From contig NZ_WITC01000121.1 in the NCBI RefSeq assembly GCF_009601505.1, positions 1-64,000 on the forward strand: DNA of 64,000 bases, given 5' to 3'. This stretch comes from Sinorhizobium terangae. Lineage in GTDB: Bacteria; Pseudomonadota; Alphaproteobacteria; Rhizobiales; Rhizobiaceae. A program made the translations under genes and the position numbers. The notes below the pieces were generated by a model. It had not been told where the DNA came from, did no database searches, and was given only the letters and a program-made list of their open reading frames with translations. Shown here piece after piece: positions 9,087 through 17,221 of the stretch; position 1 is the first letter of the stretch, and the number at the start of each line of letters is the position of its first letter.

Positions 9087-9455
9087 CTATTTCGTCGTGC
9101 CGTCAGGCGAGGTCTGTTGCGACGGACCGCCGGTTCCCGACGGGGCAGTAGGACTTCTGTCGGTCGGCGCTGGTTGGCCATCGGCGGGTGCGGGGGTCTG
9201 GTTGCCGACGCTGCCGGTCTGTTCTGACGATGGAGCAGGCTGCGTCTGTTCCGTTGCCTGATCGTTGTCGTTGCCTTCGCCCCAGAGTTCAACGGCGCCC
9301 CAGGCGAGCAAGGCGAGAAACAGTCCGGCTGTGAGTACCGCCAGGACACGGAGGCCGAGGCCTCCCGGTCTGGTTTCCCGGGGGGAGAATTCTTCCCTGT
9401 CCGCGTCATGCGTTTTCGAGACCGGATCGCCGCGTTCATCGAGATACTTGGCCAT
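9087..9455 (-). CDS. Small single-pass membrane protein with Pro/Thr/Ser-rich periplasmic tail
   Basis: A 122-residue protein of unknown function. The N-terminal 30 residues are charged (KYLDERGDPVSK), one membrane helix follows (LAVLTAGLFLALLAWGAVEL), and the C-terminal 65 residues are disordered and rich in Pro, Gln, Thr and Ser. The ATG at 9455 has GGAG 8 bases upstream and is preferred over a GTG 27 bases earlier. A GGAAC-N18-TT promoter lies about 33 bases before the start, which suggests general-stress expression. Similar stress-induced small membrane proteins exist in rhizobia, but I cannot name a family. Confidence 0.75.
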   Translation of the reverse strand: MAKYLDERGDPVSKTHDADREEFSPRETRPGGLGLRVLAVLTAGLFLALLAWGAVELWGEGNDNDQATEQTQPAPSSEQTGSVGNQTPAPADGQPAPTDRSPTAPSGTGGPSQQTSPDGTTK

Positions 9456-9487
9456 CGGATAATCTCCATTGATCTCTACCAATGGAG

Positions 9488-9512
9488 AACGAGGCGGCGA
9501 TCACAATGTTCC
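9488..9512 (-). promoter_or_regulatory. Putative general-stress (RpoE2-type) promoter for the small membrane protein
   Basis: On the minus strand GGAAC (9512-9508), 18 bases, then TT (9489-9488), with CG immediately before TT as in the extended consensus. It ends 33 bases upstream of the predicted start codon. Confidence 0.65.
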
Positions 9513-9568
9513 GCGCCGAGGGTGACGTCGTGGCAGCGACGCTGTAGTCCGCGAGCGGCGGTGTCAGG

Positions 9569-9829
9569 TCAGGGCGCCCAGCTATCCTGGACGCTGCGGC
9601 GAACGAGCTTATAGGAATGGTCCGGCTGGACCTCGTATGTTTCGAAAACCATGGTCCCCTGATGCAGGAAACGATGCTGTATCATTGTCCCGGGCGCTGC
9701 TTGTGTTCTGCGCTCCGCCGCCTTCTCACCATAGGTGAAGCTGCCGGGGAGGGGCTCGAGATCAGGCGGGGTGGCCGTGCATCCGGCCAGGGCTAATGCG
9801 AGAACAGGTATCAGGCGCAATGCTTTCAT
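9569..9829 (-). CDS. Small predicted lipoprotein
   Basis: An 86-residue protein with a lipoprotein signal: a Lys/Arg start (MKALRLIPV), hydrophobic core, and the lipobox LALAGC with the acylated Cys at residue 17. The mature part (about 70 residues) is soluble and has no motif I recognise. AGGGAT lies about 7 bases upstream of ATG. It is probably anchored to the inner or outer membrane on the periplasmic side. Neighbours are a small membrane protein and a deformylase homologue on the same strand, spaced too widely to be a certain operon. Confidence 0.75.
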   Translation of the reverse strand: MKALRLIPVLALALAGCTATPPDLEPLPGSFTYGEKAAERRTQAAPGTMIQHRFLHQGTMVFETYEVQPDHSYKLVRRSVQDSWAP

Positions 9830-9899
9830 TTTATATCCCTTGATGCATCGTAACGTCGGCGATCCCAACTGAAGCACTATTGAACTCGTTGGACTGGAT

Positions 9900-10403
9900 T
9901 CACCGCTCACCTCTGGTCAGTTTTTCGAACCTTTTGACGGCGCGTTCGCGTTTTAGCCGGGAAAGCCGATGCGTCCAGAAAATACCGGAAAGCTGGTCAA
10001 TCTCGTGCTGCAGGCAGATCGCCATCAGTCCTTCTGCATATTCTTCCAGTGTTTCGCCGGATAGCGATTGATAGCGCACGCGTACCGCACGCGGTCGCTC
10101 GACTTCCTCTGAGATGCCAGGCATCGAGACGCTGCCTTCCGTATGCCGCATCAAGTCTTGGGATTGCCAGATAATTTCCGGATTGGCGAAGACCCGTGGG
10201 CCGCTTGTCCGATCCAGTTCGATCACCGTCAGCCGTCGCAGAACACCTACATGATTTGCGGTAATGCCGATCCCCGGGGCAGCGTGCATCGTCTCAAGAA
10301 GGTCAGTTGCGAGTTGCCGAAGATCGCCGTCGAAACGTTCGATCGTTTCGGCCGCGGTGGTGAGCACCGGGTGCGGAAAGCGTACGATGGGGAGAACAGC
10401 CAT
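9900..10403 (-). CDS. Peptide deformylase-like protein, degenerate active site
   Basis: A 167-residue member of the polypeptide deformylase family, which normally removes the formyl group from nascent N-termini. Only one of three signature motifs is intact: HEIDQLSG matches motif III (HExxD). Motif I, normally GxGxAAxQ, reads GIGITANH, so the catalytic Gln is His. Motif II, normally EGCLS, reads EGSVS, so the metal-binding Cys is Ser. The fold is clearly kept, with length and conserved blocks (FANPEI, VRYQ) normal. It is therefore probably inactive or altered as a deformylase; a housekeeping def should lie elsewhere in the genome. Confidence 0.88.
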   Translation of the reverse strand: MAVLPIVRFPHPVLTTAAETIERFDGDLRQLATDLLETMHAAPGIGITANHVGVLRRLTVIELDRTSGPRVFANPEIIWQSQDLMRHTEGSVSMPGISEEVERPRAVRVRYQSLSGETLEEYAEGLMAICLQHEIDQLSGIFWTHRLSRLKRERAVKRFEKLTRGER

Positions 10404-10545
10404 ACCCGGCCCCTAGCTTGGCAGCCACATGCCTTTTCGGCTCCTTGATTTACGGCTTCCATATGCGTTTGCAACAGCTTGCGCAAAACTTTCGCCGGTT
10501 CTTCATTCGCACCTTCTGCCCTGTGGACCTCGCCGGAGCTTTGCG

Positions 10546-10648
10546 CTACTGCATGACTTCCGGGGTCGGAATCGATCCGACGGTAAAATCACGCAGTAAT
10601 TCAAAGCGTTACAGTGACCTTGCGGGGAGGAATGCGGGAGCGCTGTAG
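10546..10648 (+). repeat. Interspersed mosaic element, copy 3
   Basis: CTACTGCATGACTTCC opening, ATCGATCCGACGG in place of the AT-rich palindrome, the core CAGTAATTCAAAGCGTTACAG, and a closing GCGCTGTAG. It fills much of the 361-base gap between the deformylase homologue and mgtE. I see no gene in the rest of that gap. Confidence 0.8.
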
Positions 10649-10764
10649 CAAGGCAAGACGCCGTTCTCTTTCGAGGGAACGGCCGTCATTTGGAATGGCA
10701 CGCTCGCCTTTCGGGATCTTCGACCCATTTGATTCGGGCGGCTTTGTTTTTCGAGGGCGGCTCT

Positions 10765-12180
10765 ATGAGCAATATCGACGACGACCGTTCGGAAGAAGCC
10801 ACCGCCTATGACGGCTCGGATATCTATGCCGACGACGGCTCTGTGCGCTCCGACTTCCTGATGCATGTCGGCGCCGCGATTGCCGATCGCGACACCATCT
10901 ATCTGCGTCAGCACGTCGCCGGCCTTCACGCCTCCGAACTAGGCGACCTTCTTGAAGCCATCCAGCCGGAACAACGCTTGGCGCTCGTCTCGCTGCTCGG
11001 CAAGGAGTTCGATCTCGCGGCGCTGACTGAGGTCGACGAAGCGATCCGTCTCGACATCGTCGAACATTTGCCTAACGAGCAGATCGCCGAGGCTATCGGA
11101 GAGATGGACTCCGACGATGCGGTCTACATTCTGGAGGACCTTGATCAGGAGGATCAGGAAGAGATCCTCGCCAAGCTGCCTTTCACCGAGCGCGTTCGCC
11201 TGCGTCGCTCGCTCGACTATCCGGAAAGCACCGCCGGCCGGCGCATGCAAACGGAATTCGTCGCGGTGCCGCCGTTCTGGACCGTCGGTCAGACGATCGA
11301 CTACATGCGCGAGGACGAGGATCTTCCCGACAGTTTCACGCAGATCTTCGTCATCGACCCGACTTTCAAACTTCTCGGAACCGTCGATCTCGACCGTGTC
11401 CTTCGCACCAAGCGGTCGATCAAGGTCGATGCCATTATGCGCGATACCAGCCATGCCATCCCCGCCGAGATGGACCAGGAAGAGGCGGCCCAGCTTTTCG
11501 AACAGTACGACCTCTTGTCGGCCGCCGTCGTCGACGACAACGACCGACTGGTGGGCGTGCTGACCATCGACGACGTGGTTGACGTGATCCAGGAAGAAGC
11601 GGAGGAGGACCTGCTGCGCCTGAGCGGCGTCGGCGACGAGGAACTGTCGGACTCCGTTGCTGAGGCCTCGCGCTCGCGGGTGCCGTGGCTCTTCATCAAC
11701 TCGATGACGGCCTGTATCTCCGCCTCGGTCATCGGCCTTTTCGATGCGACCATCCAGCAGATCGTGGCTTTGGCCATCCTGATGCCGATTGTGGCCGGCA
11801 TGGGCGGCAATGCGGGTTCGCAGACCATGACCGTGACCGTGCGCGCGCTCGCAACCCGCGGCCTCGACATTCACAATGCGCCGCGGATCATTCGCCGCGA
11901 AGCCGGGGTAGGGCTCCTGAACGGCATGATTTTCGGGACTTTCATCGGCCTGGTGGCGGGCCTGTGGTTCCAAGATCCCAATATCGGCGGCATTATCGCC
12001 ACGGCAATGCTGATCAACATGATGGCCGCCGCGCTCGCCGGCATCATGATTCCGCTTCTCCTCGAAAAATCCGGTGCGGACCCGGCCGTTTCCTCTGCCG
12101 TATTCGTCACTGCGGTCACCGACATAACCGGCTTCTTCAGCTTTCTCGGCATCGCCACGTGGTGGTTTCACGTCACATGA
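10765..12180 (+). CDS. mgtE: Magnesium transporter MgtE
   Basis: A 471-residue Mg2+ channel/transporter. It has the cytoplasmic N domain (about 20-140) with the acidic segment EMDSDDAVYILEDL, two CBS domains (about 140-270, including GVLTIDDVVDVIQEEAEED), a connecting helix, and five C-terminal membrane helices with the pore signature PIVAGMGGNAGSQT. In known members the CBS and N domains sense cytosolic Mg2+ and close the pore. I start at the ATG at 10765, with GAGGGCGG upstream; an in-frame ATG 75 bases earlier is less well placed. It is monocistronic by context. Confidence 0.95.
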   Translation: MSNIDDDRSEEATAYDGSDIYADDGSVRSDFLMHVGAAIADRDTIYLRQHVAGLHASELGDLLEAIQPEQRLALVSLLGKEFDLAALTEVDEAIRLDIVEHLPNEQIAEAIGEMDSDDAVYILEDLDQEDQEEILAKLPFTERVRLRRSLDYPESTAGRRMQTEFVAVPPFWTVGQTIDYMREDEDLPDSFTQIFVIDPTFKLLGTVDLDRVLRTKRSIKVDAIMRDTSHAIPAEMDQEEAAQLFEQYDLLSAAVVDDNDRLVGVLTIDDVVDVIQEEAEEDLLRLSGVGDEELSDSVAEASRSRVPWLFINSMTACISASVIGLFDATIQQIVALAILMPIVAGMGGNAGSQTMTVTVRALATRGLDIHNAPRIIRREAGVGLLNGMIFGTFIGLVAGLWFQDPNIGGIIATAMLINMMAAALAGIMIPLLLEKSGADPAVSSAVFVTAVTDITGFFSFLGIATWWFHVT

Positions 12181-12193
12181 CACGGCGCGTTGT

Positions 12194-12215
12194 TTGACTT
12201 TTACGTCAAAGTCAA
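12194..12215. promoter_or_regulatory. Palindromic operator upstream of the MerR-family gene
   Basis: A 22-bp palindrome with outer arms TTGAC and GTCAA and core ACTTTTACGTCAAAGT; 20 of 22 positions are symmetric. It lies 36 bases before the regulator start. The TTTACGT half-site resembles operators described for LiuR-type MerR regulators, so autoregulation is likely. Confidence 0.6.
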
Positions 12216-12251
12216 CGATAGTGACGCCTCGAAATTTGATGGGACGGCGGC

Positions 12252-12638
12252 GTGAATAAATACTATAGCATCACTGAGCTAACGCGGGAATTCGGCATCT
12301 CAACCCGAACGCTGCGCTTCTACGAGGATGAAGGCCTCATTCATCCTGAGCGCCGCGGCCGCACGCGATTGTTTCGGCCGGCTGACCGCCATCTCATCAA
12401 GGAAATCCTGCGCGGCCGCCGCATCGGTTTCACCATTGCCGAAATTCGCGAGATCATTCAGGTCTACAAAGATCCGCCGGGCGAGATGGGCCAGCTCCAG
12501 CTTCTGATGACGCGCGTCGAGGAAAAGCGCGAAGAATTGCGGCAGAAGCGCAAGGATATCGATGACACGCTCGCCGAGCTCGACAATGTCGAGGAGGCCT
12601 GCCTGACGCGTCTCGCGGAAATCGGCGTCGGCACCTAG
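12252..12638 (+). CDS. MerR-family transcriptional regulator
   Basis: A 128-residue regulator. The N-terminal winged helix-turn-helix reads YSITELTREFGISTRTLRFYEDEGL, then the wing RRGRTRLFRPADR; a long dimerisation helix (about 78-120, MTRVEEKREELRQKRKD) follows. There is no C-terminal Cys ligand set as in metal-sensing MerR proteins. This short form is common in alphaproteobacteria near or controlling branched-chain or fatty acid catabolism (LiuR-like), but no such genes lie next to it here, so its regulon is likely elsewhere. The palindrome just upstream is probably its own site. Confidence 0.88.
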   Translation: MNKYYSITELTREFGISTRTLRFYEDEGLIHPERRGRTRLFRPADRHLIKEILRGRRIGFTIAEIREIIQVYKDPPGEMGQLQLLMTRVEEKREELRQKRKDIDDTLAELDNVEEACLTRLAEIGVGT

Positions 12639-12677
12639 CGCGGGCCGAAAGGCTTGTCCAAAAGGTGGCGGTCGGGG

Positions 12678-13151
12678 TCAGATCCACCGGGCGGTACGGC
12701 GGCAGTAGCGTTCGAACTCGAAGCCGAAGCGCGACAGCAGATGTCTCTCTTCATTGCGGATGACAAAGACGGTTGTCAGCGCCACAGCCGCTATCGCCGC
12801 GATGAAAAGCCACGGGTTGGCTGTTATCAATCCGGTGCCGATCATCAGCAGCGTGTAGCCGAGATAGATCGGATTGCGGGTGAAGCGAAAAGGACCGCAG
12901 GTAACGAGGCAGGTGGCGCACCGGGTCGGCAGGATCGCGGTGCGCCGGTCGAGCAGTGTCTTTACGGCCCACAGGCTGATCGAGATCGCCGCAAAGATCA
13001 TGGCGCATCCGGTGAGCCACGCAAACCAGCCGGTTCCGTTCGCGACCGGAATGGGGAAGAAACGGTTGAACGTCAGCGCAATCAGAACGGCCGCGCCATA
13101 AAGCACGGCGGGCCAAGGGAAATTCAGCGGCTTGGCACGATAGGCATTCAT
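12678..13151 (-). CDS. Isoprenylcysteine carboxyl methyltransferase-like membrane protein
   Basis: A 157-residue inner-membrane protein of the ICMT/phospholipid-methyltransferase superfamily. There are four hydrophobic segments. The C-terminal half has the SAM-binding signature of the family: CGPFRFTRNPIYLGY, then EERHLLSRFGFEFERYCRRT. Bacterial members methylate unknown small or lipid substrates; prenylated-protein substrates are not expected. It starts shortly after (in transcription order) the DUF1624 gene, whose stop is only 3 bases away, so the two are probably co-transcribed. Confidence 0.85.
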   Translation of the reverse strand: MNAYRAKPLNFPWPAVLYGAAVLIALTFNRFFPIPVANGTGWFAWLTGCAMIFAAISISLWAVKTLLDRRTAILPTRCATCLVTCGPFRFTRNPIYLGYTLLMIGTGLITANPWLFIAAIAAVALTTVFVIRNEERHLLSRFGFEFERYCRRTARWI

Positions 13152-13154
13152 GTC

Positions 13155-14171
13155 CTAGTCCCCTGATTGCACGTCCATTGTGCATTGACGAGCGATTCGC
13201 GCAATGCGTTCATCGGTGTTCACGTCGATCTTGCCCATGTTTAAGTCCCCAAAAAGGCTTTGTTCTTTCAGCCGGTCGAGCGTGCAGCCGCAGAACGCTT
13301 CGCATGGCGCACCAGGGTCTGAGCGGTTGCAAGCTGCCACGCAGTTTGCGCGGTAAGCTTGTTCCGGGTCCGGTGCTGCGGCGGGTGCGATCTGGGCAAA
13401 GAGATAGACGAGGCCGATGAGCAGCGGCTGGTGTACGAGGTATATGGCCAGACTGTGACGGCCGCCGAAGGCAAGCGGCTTGATCCACAGGTTGCTCCGG
13501 CTTTCCTCCCGTTTGGTCGACGCTCCCCGGCTGATGAGGAACGGGTGAAGCAGCTTTGCCGTTCCAAGGCCGACCAGGAAGGGGGCAAGCCAGGGAAGGA
13601 GAGGCACGTAGTCATTCGAGCGTGGAATCGTTTCGGAAAGTCCGACCCACCAGAGCAGAGGCGTATCGAAAATGGACGAACGCAGGTAGAGCGGCGCAGC
13701 GAAAGCCGCCGCCGCGGCGACGAAGGAAACGATCGCGGGAAGTGGCAGGAACAGGAGGCCGACAAGACTTGCGGCGGCGATCGAATGAAGGATGCCGAAG
13801 AAAATGAAAGAATCCGGGAAGACGAACCACGTCGCGATGCTGATCAGCAGCGCCGCACCGGCTATCTTCACGAAGCGGCGCCCAAAGGCGCGCAGGCGAA
13901 GATTTGGACGCTGGCCGAGCACAAGGCTGTAGCCCGCCAGAAACAGGAAACTGCTTGCGATGAGACGGGCGAAAAGCCGCCAGCCGCCCGTCGCCGCCGT
14001 ACCCGCCGTCACATACCCGAAGAACTCGAGATCCCAGACGAAGTGATAGATTGCCATGGTGACGAGCGCTGAGCCCCGAAGCGCATCCAGAAGGGCGATC
14101 CGATGACGCTTTTTTATGTCAGATGACGCGTGTCGCGTATCGGAAATCGTTGTTGCTGTGTTTTCGGACAT
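13155..14171 (-). CDS. DUF1624 / heparan-alpha-glucosaminide N-acetyltransferase-like membrane protein with Cys-rich tail
   Basis: A 338-residue polytopic protein. Residues about 25-270 carry the DUF1624 (HGSNAT catalytic-like) domain beginning LLDALRGSALVTMAIYHFVWDLEFFGY, with seven to eight membrane helices. The last 70 residues follow the final helix and hold a cysteine module, CVAACNR...PCEAFCGC...RQC, that is not part of the core family. The start at 14171 is chosen because the open frame upstream enters a mosaic repeat. Relatives are predicted acyltransferases of envelope sugars. It is likely co-transcribed with the methyltransferase-like gene 3 bases downstream. Confidence 0.85.
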   Translation of the reverse strand: MSENTATTISDTRHASSDIKKRHRIALLDALRGSALVTMAIYHFVWDLEFFGYVTAGTAATGGWRLFARLIASSFLFLAGYSLVLGQRPNLRLRAFGRRFVKIAGAALLISIATWFVFPDSFIFFGILHSIAAASLVGLLFLPLPAIVSFVAAAAAFAAPLYLRSSIFDTPLLWWVGLSETIPRSNDYVPLLPWLAPFLVGLGTAKLLHPFLISRGASTKREESRSNLWIKPLAFGGRHSLAIYLVHQPLLIGLVYLFAQIAPAAAPDPEQAYRANCVAACNRSDPGAPCEAFCGCTLDRLKEQSLFGDLNMGKIDVNTDERIARIARQCTMDVQSGD

Positions 14172-14269
14172 CGGCTCTGGCCATTCTGTTTTTCGAGACA
14201 AGTTCGCATGTCTGGCTTGCGCCGGCCACGCGCGGATGTTCTTCGACTGAGGAGCAGCGCGTGTCTCCC

Positions 14270-14372
14270 TACTGCATGCTTCCTTAAACCGGAATCGATT
14301 TAAGGACAAAATCATGCAGCAATTCAAAGTGCTACAGCGCCTTTGCCCGGCCGATTGGACGCGCGGCGCTGT
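14270..14372 (+). repeat. Interspersed mosaic element, copy 4 (near-consensus)
   Basis: A well-preserved copy: TACTGCATGCTTCCTTAAA, GGAATCGATTTAAGG, the core ATGCAGCAATTCAAAG, then ACAGCGCC and GGCGCTGT as outer cruciform arms. It lies between two minus-strand membrane-protein genes and ends 11 bases from the DUF599 stop. Confidence 0.88.
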
Positions 14373-14382
14373 CGCGCCGATC

Positions 14383-15087
14383 TCAGTTTTTGAGAGCCTC
14401 GCGGGCGTCCTCGATGAGAGCCTCTCTCGCCTCGGAGAAGAACTGCCGCCGCATCAGCACGAAGATGACGAAGGCGGTGAGGACGATGAAAACATAGGGG
14501 CTGATAAACCAGCCAAGATACCCGATCGACAGGAAGATCGCCCTCAGTCCCGCATTGAAGTGCTTGGCCGCCAGGATGTTCATGCGGATTGCACGCTCGG
14601 CGGCCTGCTCGGCCGCCTGCCGGTCGCGCGTCATTTCCGCCGTCATCGGAATGCCGCCCATCAGGATGGAGCAATAATTGAAAAGGCGATAGGACCAGCC
14701 GAATTTGAAGAAGGAGTAGCCGAAGAGGCAGGTCAGGCCGCCGACCTTCAGCTCGAAGCCCGTCCGTCCGCCCCGGAATACGTGCGGAAGGTCGTTGAAG
14801 ATCATCTGCACCTGGTCGGTCGCGCCGAGCAGAGCGAAACAGCCGCCGAGCGCGAAGATGGTGGTCGAGGCAAAAAAGGCGGTGCCGGCCTGCAATCCGG
14901 CAATGATCTGTGTGTCGATCATCTTCAGGTCGCGGTTGAGCGAATTGCGAATCCATCGCCGGCGGTTTTCGTTCATTAGCCGGGTCAGGCTGACGCGCTT
15001 GAAAGTGCGCCGGCCGTCGGTCGCCCAGTTGAAGCCGCCCCATAGCAGGACGAAGATGCCGAGTGCGATGTAATCTTCGAGGGTCAT
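14383..15087 (-). CDS. DUF599-family membrane protein
   Basis: A 234-residue inner-membrane protein of unknown function. It begins with a helix (LEDYIALGIFVLLWGGFNWATDG), then a charged loop with MNENRRRW, a second and third helix (ASTTIFALGGCFALLGAT) and a C-terminal helical pair before a charged end. This layout and the segment GFELKVGGLTCLFGYSFFKF fit DUF599, widespread in proteobacteria. The ATG at 15087 starts just before the first membrane helix; a longer frame to 15168 has no support. No functional clue from neighbours. Confidence 0.85.
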   Translation of the reverse strand: MTLEDYIALGIFVLLWGGFNWATDGRRTFKRVSLTRLMNENRRRWIRNSLNRDLKMIDTQIIAGLQAGTAFFASTTIFALGGCFALLGATDQVQMIFNDLPHVFRGGRTGFELKVGGLTCLFGYSFFKFGWSYRLFNYCSILMGGIPMTAEMTRDRQAAEQAAERAIRMNILAAKHFNAGLRAIFLSIGYLGWFISPYVFIVLTAFVIFVLMRRQFFSEAREALIEDAREALKN

Positions 15088-15276
15088 GCAGGCGTTTTTG
15101 GCATGGCTGTCTGAAAATGCAAGATCGGTACTCTTGGCGCTGTTTGGCCCCCAATGTCGCCTCGACACGATTTTGCCACATTTCGAAGTTGCAGCTTAAC
15201 ACATTCTTCAGTATGCATGGCGCATGCGCGGGCCGCGGATGCAGTGCCCGCCGACCTCTGTGTACTCGGAGACATC

Positions 15277-15378
15277 ATGGACAATACAATACAGAAGTCG
15301 TGCTGGGGCGTGACTGTTCGCGCCGTGGCTGGTTTCGCAGGCGTTCTGGTCCTGGCCTATCTTTTCGGCGGCCTTTGA
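15277..15378 (+). CDS. 33-residue predicted membrane peptide
   Basis: A short reading frame encoding MDNTIQKSCWGV followed by one hydrophobic helix (RAVAGFAGVLVLAYLFGGL). GGAG lies 7 bases before the ATG, and a clear intrinsic terminator begins 22 bases after the stop, so it has the parts of a complete small transcription unit. It stands alone between the DUF599 gene (opposite strand) and sdaA. I know of no named family. Coding status is inferred and should be tested. Confidence 0.55.
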   Translation: MDNTIQKSCWGVTVRAVAGFAGVLVLAYLFGGL

Positions 15379-15400
15379 GATCGAAGCATTCCATCAGGGC

Positions 15401-15430
15401 GACGCGGTTTCCCAAGACCGCGTCGTTTTG
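15401..15430 (+). terminator. Intrinsic terminator after the 33-residue peptide gene
   Basis: GACGCGGT / ACCGCGTC stem of 8 perfect pairs, an 8-base loop, then GTTTTG. Confidence 0.75.
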
Positions 15431-15664
15431 ATTCGAAGGTGACCTTCTCGCAACTCGCTTTTGCGTCATGTCGCACGAACAAAATCCAATGTCGGTTGAT
15501 CGCCTGATCGATGGGGATGGGATAGCTTAGGGTTCGATCCTATATCTATAGGGTAGCCGACACCGCTGGCTCCAAGGAGGAACCAAGTGGGTGTCGGCCT
15601 TGCAATCATCGGCGCTTCGGGTGGTATACCTGACGGCGTTTCCGTGCTCCGGGGCAGGCAGTTT

Positions 15665-17065
15665 ATGTTTCTTTCCGTCTTTGACGTCTTCAAGATCGGT
15701 ATCGGTCCTTCGAGTTCGCACACGATGGGACCAATGTCGGCGGCAAACAGGTTTCTCGACCTCATCCTTTCCGACGACTGGCCGCGACCGACACATGCGA
15801 GCGTCGCCGCCATCAAGGTCAGTCTGCACGGTTCGCTCGCGCATACCGGCATCGGCCATGGCACCGGTCGAGCGGTTATCCTCGGCCTGATGGGCGAGCG
15901 TCCGGATCTCGTCGATCCCGACAGCATGGATGCAATCATCGACGAGGTGGAACGCACAGGCCGCATCGCGCCTGCCGGACATCCGCCCTACGCCTTCCAG
16001 CCGAAAACAGACCTGGTCTTCGACAAGAAAGTGCCTCTGCCCGGCCACGCCAACGGCATGTCCTTCTCGGCCTTCGATCGCGACGGACGGTTGCTCTTGA
16101 AGCGGATCTACTACTCGATCGGCGGCGGCTTCGTCGTGACCGATACGGAGCTCGAGGCGATGCGCGCCGCCAAGAACAAGCCTGCGGGCGTGAAGGTGCC
16201 TTATCCTTTTGCAACGGCGCAGCAGATGCTCGATATGGCGGCTCGTTCGGGGCTCACCATCGCCCAGATGAAGCGGGCGAACGAGGAATGCTCGATGTCG
16301 AGGGACGAGCTCGACGCCGGCCTCGACCGGATCTGGGAAGCGATGAAGAGCTGTATCGATCGGGGTTTGAGCCAGGACGGCATCATGCCGGGCGGCCTGA
16401 AGGTTCGCCGGCGTGCGCGTTCGATTCACGACAAGCTTCAGGAAGAGTGGCGATCCAACAAGACCAATCCGCTGCTCGCAAACGACTGGTTGAGCGTCTA
16501 CGCGATGGCGGTCAACGAGGAGAATGCGGCCGGCGGCCGAGTTGTGACCTCGCCGACGAATGGCGCCGCCGGCGTCGTCCCGGCGACCATCCGCTATTAT
16601 CTCCATTTCCATGACGATGCCGATCAGGAGGGCATCCGCGATTACCTGCTGACCGCCGCAGCCGTTGGCGGCATCATCAAGCATAATGCTTCGATCTCGG
16701 GCGCAGAGGTCGGCTGTCAGGGCGAGGTCGGCTCGGCCTCCGCCATGGCGGCTGCAGGTCTTGCTGCCGTAATGGGAGGCACACCGGAGCAGATCGAGAA
16801 CGCCGCTGAGATCGCGCTCGAGCACCACCTTGGCATGACCTGCGACCCTGTCGCCGGGCTCGTGCAGGTGCCGTGCATCGAACGCAATGCCCTTGGTGCC
16901 GTCAAGGCGGTCACGGCGGCCTCCCTTGCCCTCAAGGGCGATGGCAAGCACTTCGTACCGCTCGACGCCTGCATCGAGACCATGCGGCAAACCGGCGTGG
17001 ACATGAGTGAGAAATACAAGGAAACCTCCACGGGCGGTCTCGCGGTGAATGTCGTCGAGTGCTGA
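15665..17065 (+). CDS. sdaA: L-serine ammonia-lyase (iron-sulfur, single chain)
   Basis: Deaminates L-serine to pyruvate and ammonia with an oxygen-sensitive 4Fe-4S cluster. The 466-residue protein fuses the beta part ([19 protein letters not shown] at residue 9 onward) with the alpha part, as in Escherichia coli SdaA. Cluster cysteines appear in [24 protein letters not shown] and [10 protein letters not shown]. The ATG at 15665 follows a GGGG/CAGG-rich stretch; the frame is open further upstream but the homologous domain begins at once after this ATG. The pyruvate it makes would feed the pyruvate dehydrogenase encoded later in this window. Confidence 0.95.
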   Translation: MFLSVFDVFKIGIGPSSSHTMGPMSAANRFLDLILSDDWPRPTHASVAAIKVSLHGSLAHTGIGHGTGRAVILGLMGERPDLVDPDSMDAIIDEVERTGRIAPAGHPPYAFQPKTDLVFDKKVPLPGHANGMSFSAFDRDGRLLLKRIYYSIGGGFVVTDTELEAMRAAKNKPAGVKVPYPFATAQQMLDMAARSGLTIAQMKRANEECSMSRDELDAGLDRIWEAMKSCIDRGLSQDGIMPGGLKVRRRARSIHDKLQEEWRSNKTNPLLANDWLSVYAMAVNEENAAGGRVVTSPTNGAAGVVPATIRYYLHFHDDADQEGIRDYLLTAAAVGGIIKHNASISGAEVGCQGEVGSASAMAAAGLAAVMGGTPEQIENAAEIALEHHLGMTCDPVAGLVQVPCIERNALGAVKAVTAASLALKGDGKHFVPLDACIETMRQTGVDMSEKYKETSTGGLAVNVVEC

Positions 17066-17221
17066 CGCCTCGGCGTTTGCGGGAGCCGCAGCGCAAACCA
17101 CCACGCGGTTTTCTGCCCCAATCCTGCCATAGGATGATGAGGTCGGCTGAGGGGCGCTCTTGTGGACGAACGGCTTCAACACGCTTGACCACGGCCGGCG
17201 GACGGGTGTTCAAGGTTTCCT

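Noticed and set aside
15527-17182. Minus-strand open frame opposite sdaA
   Set aside because: Shadow of sdaA; no recognisable protein domain.
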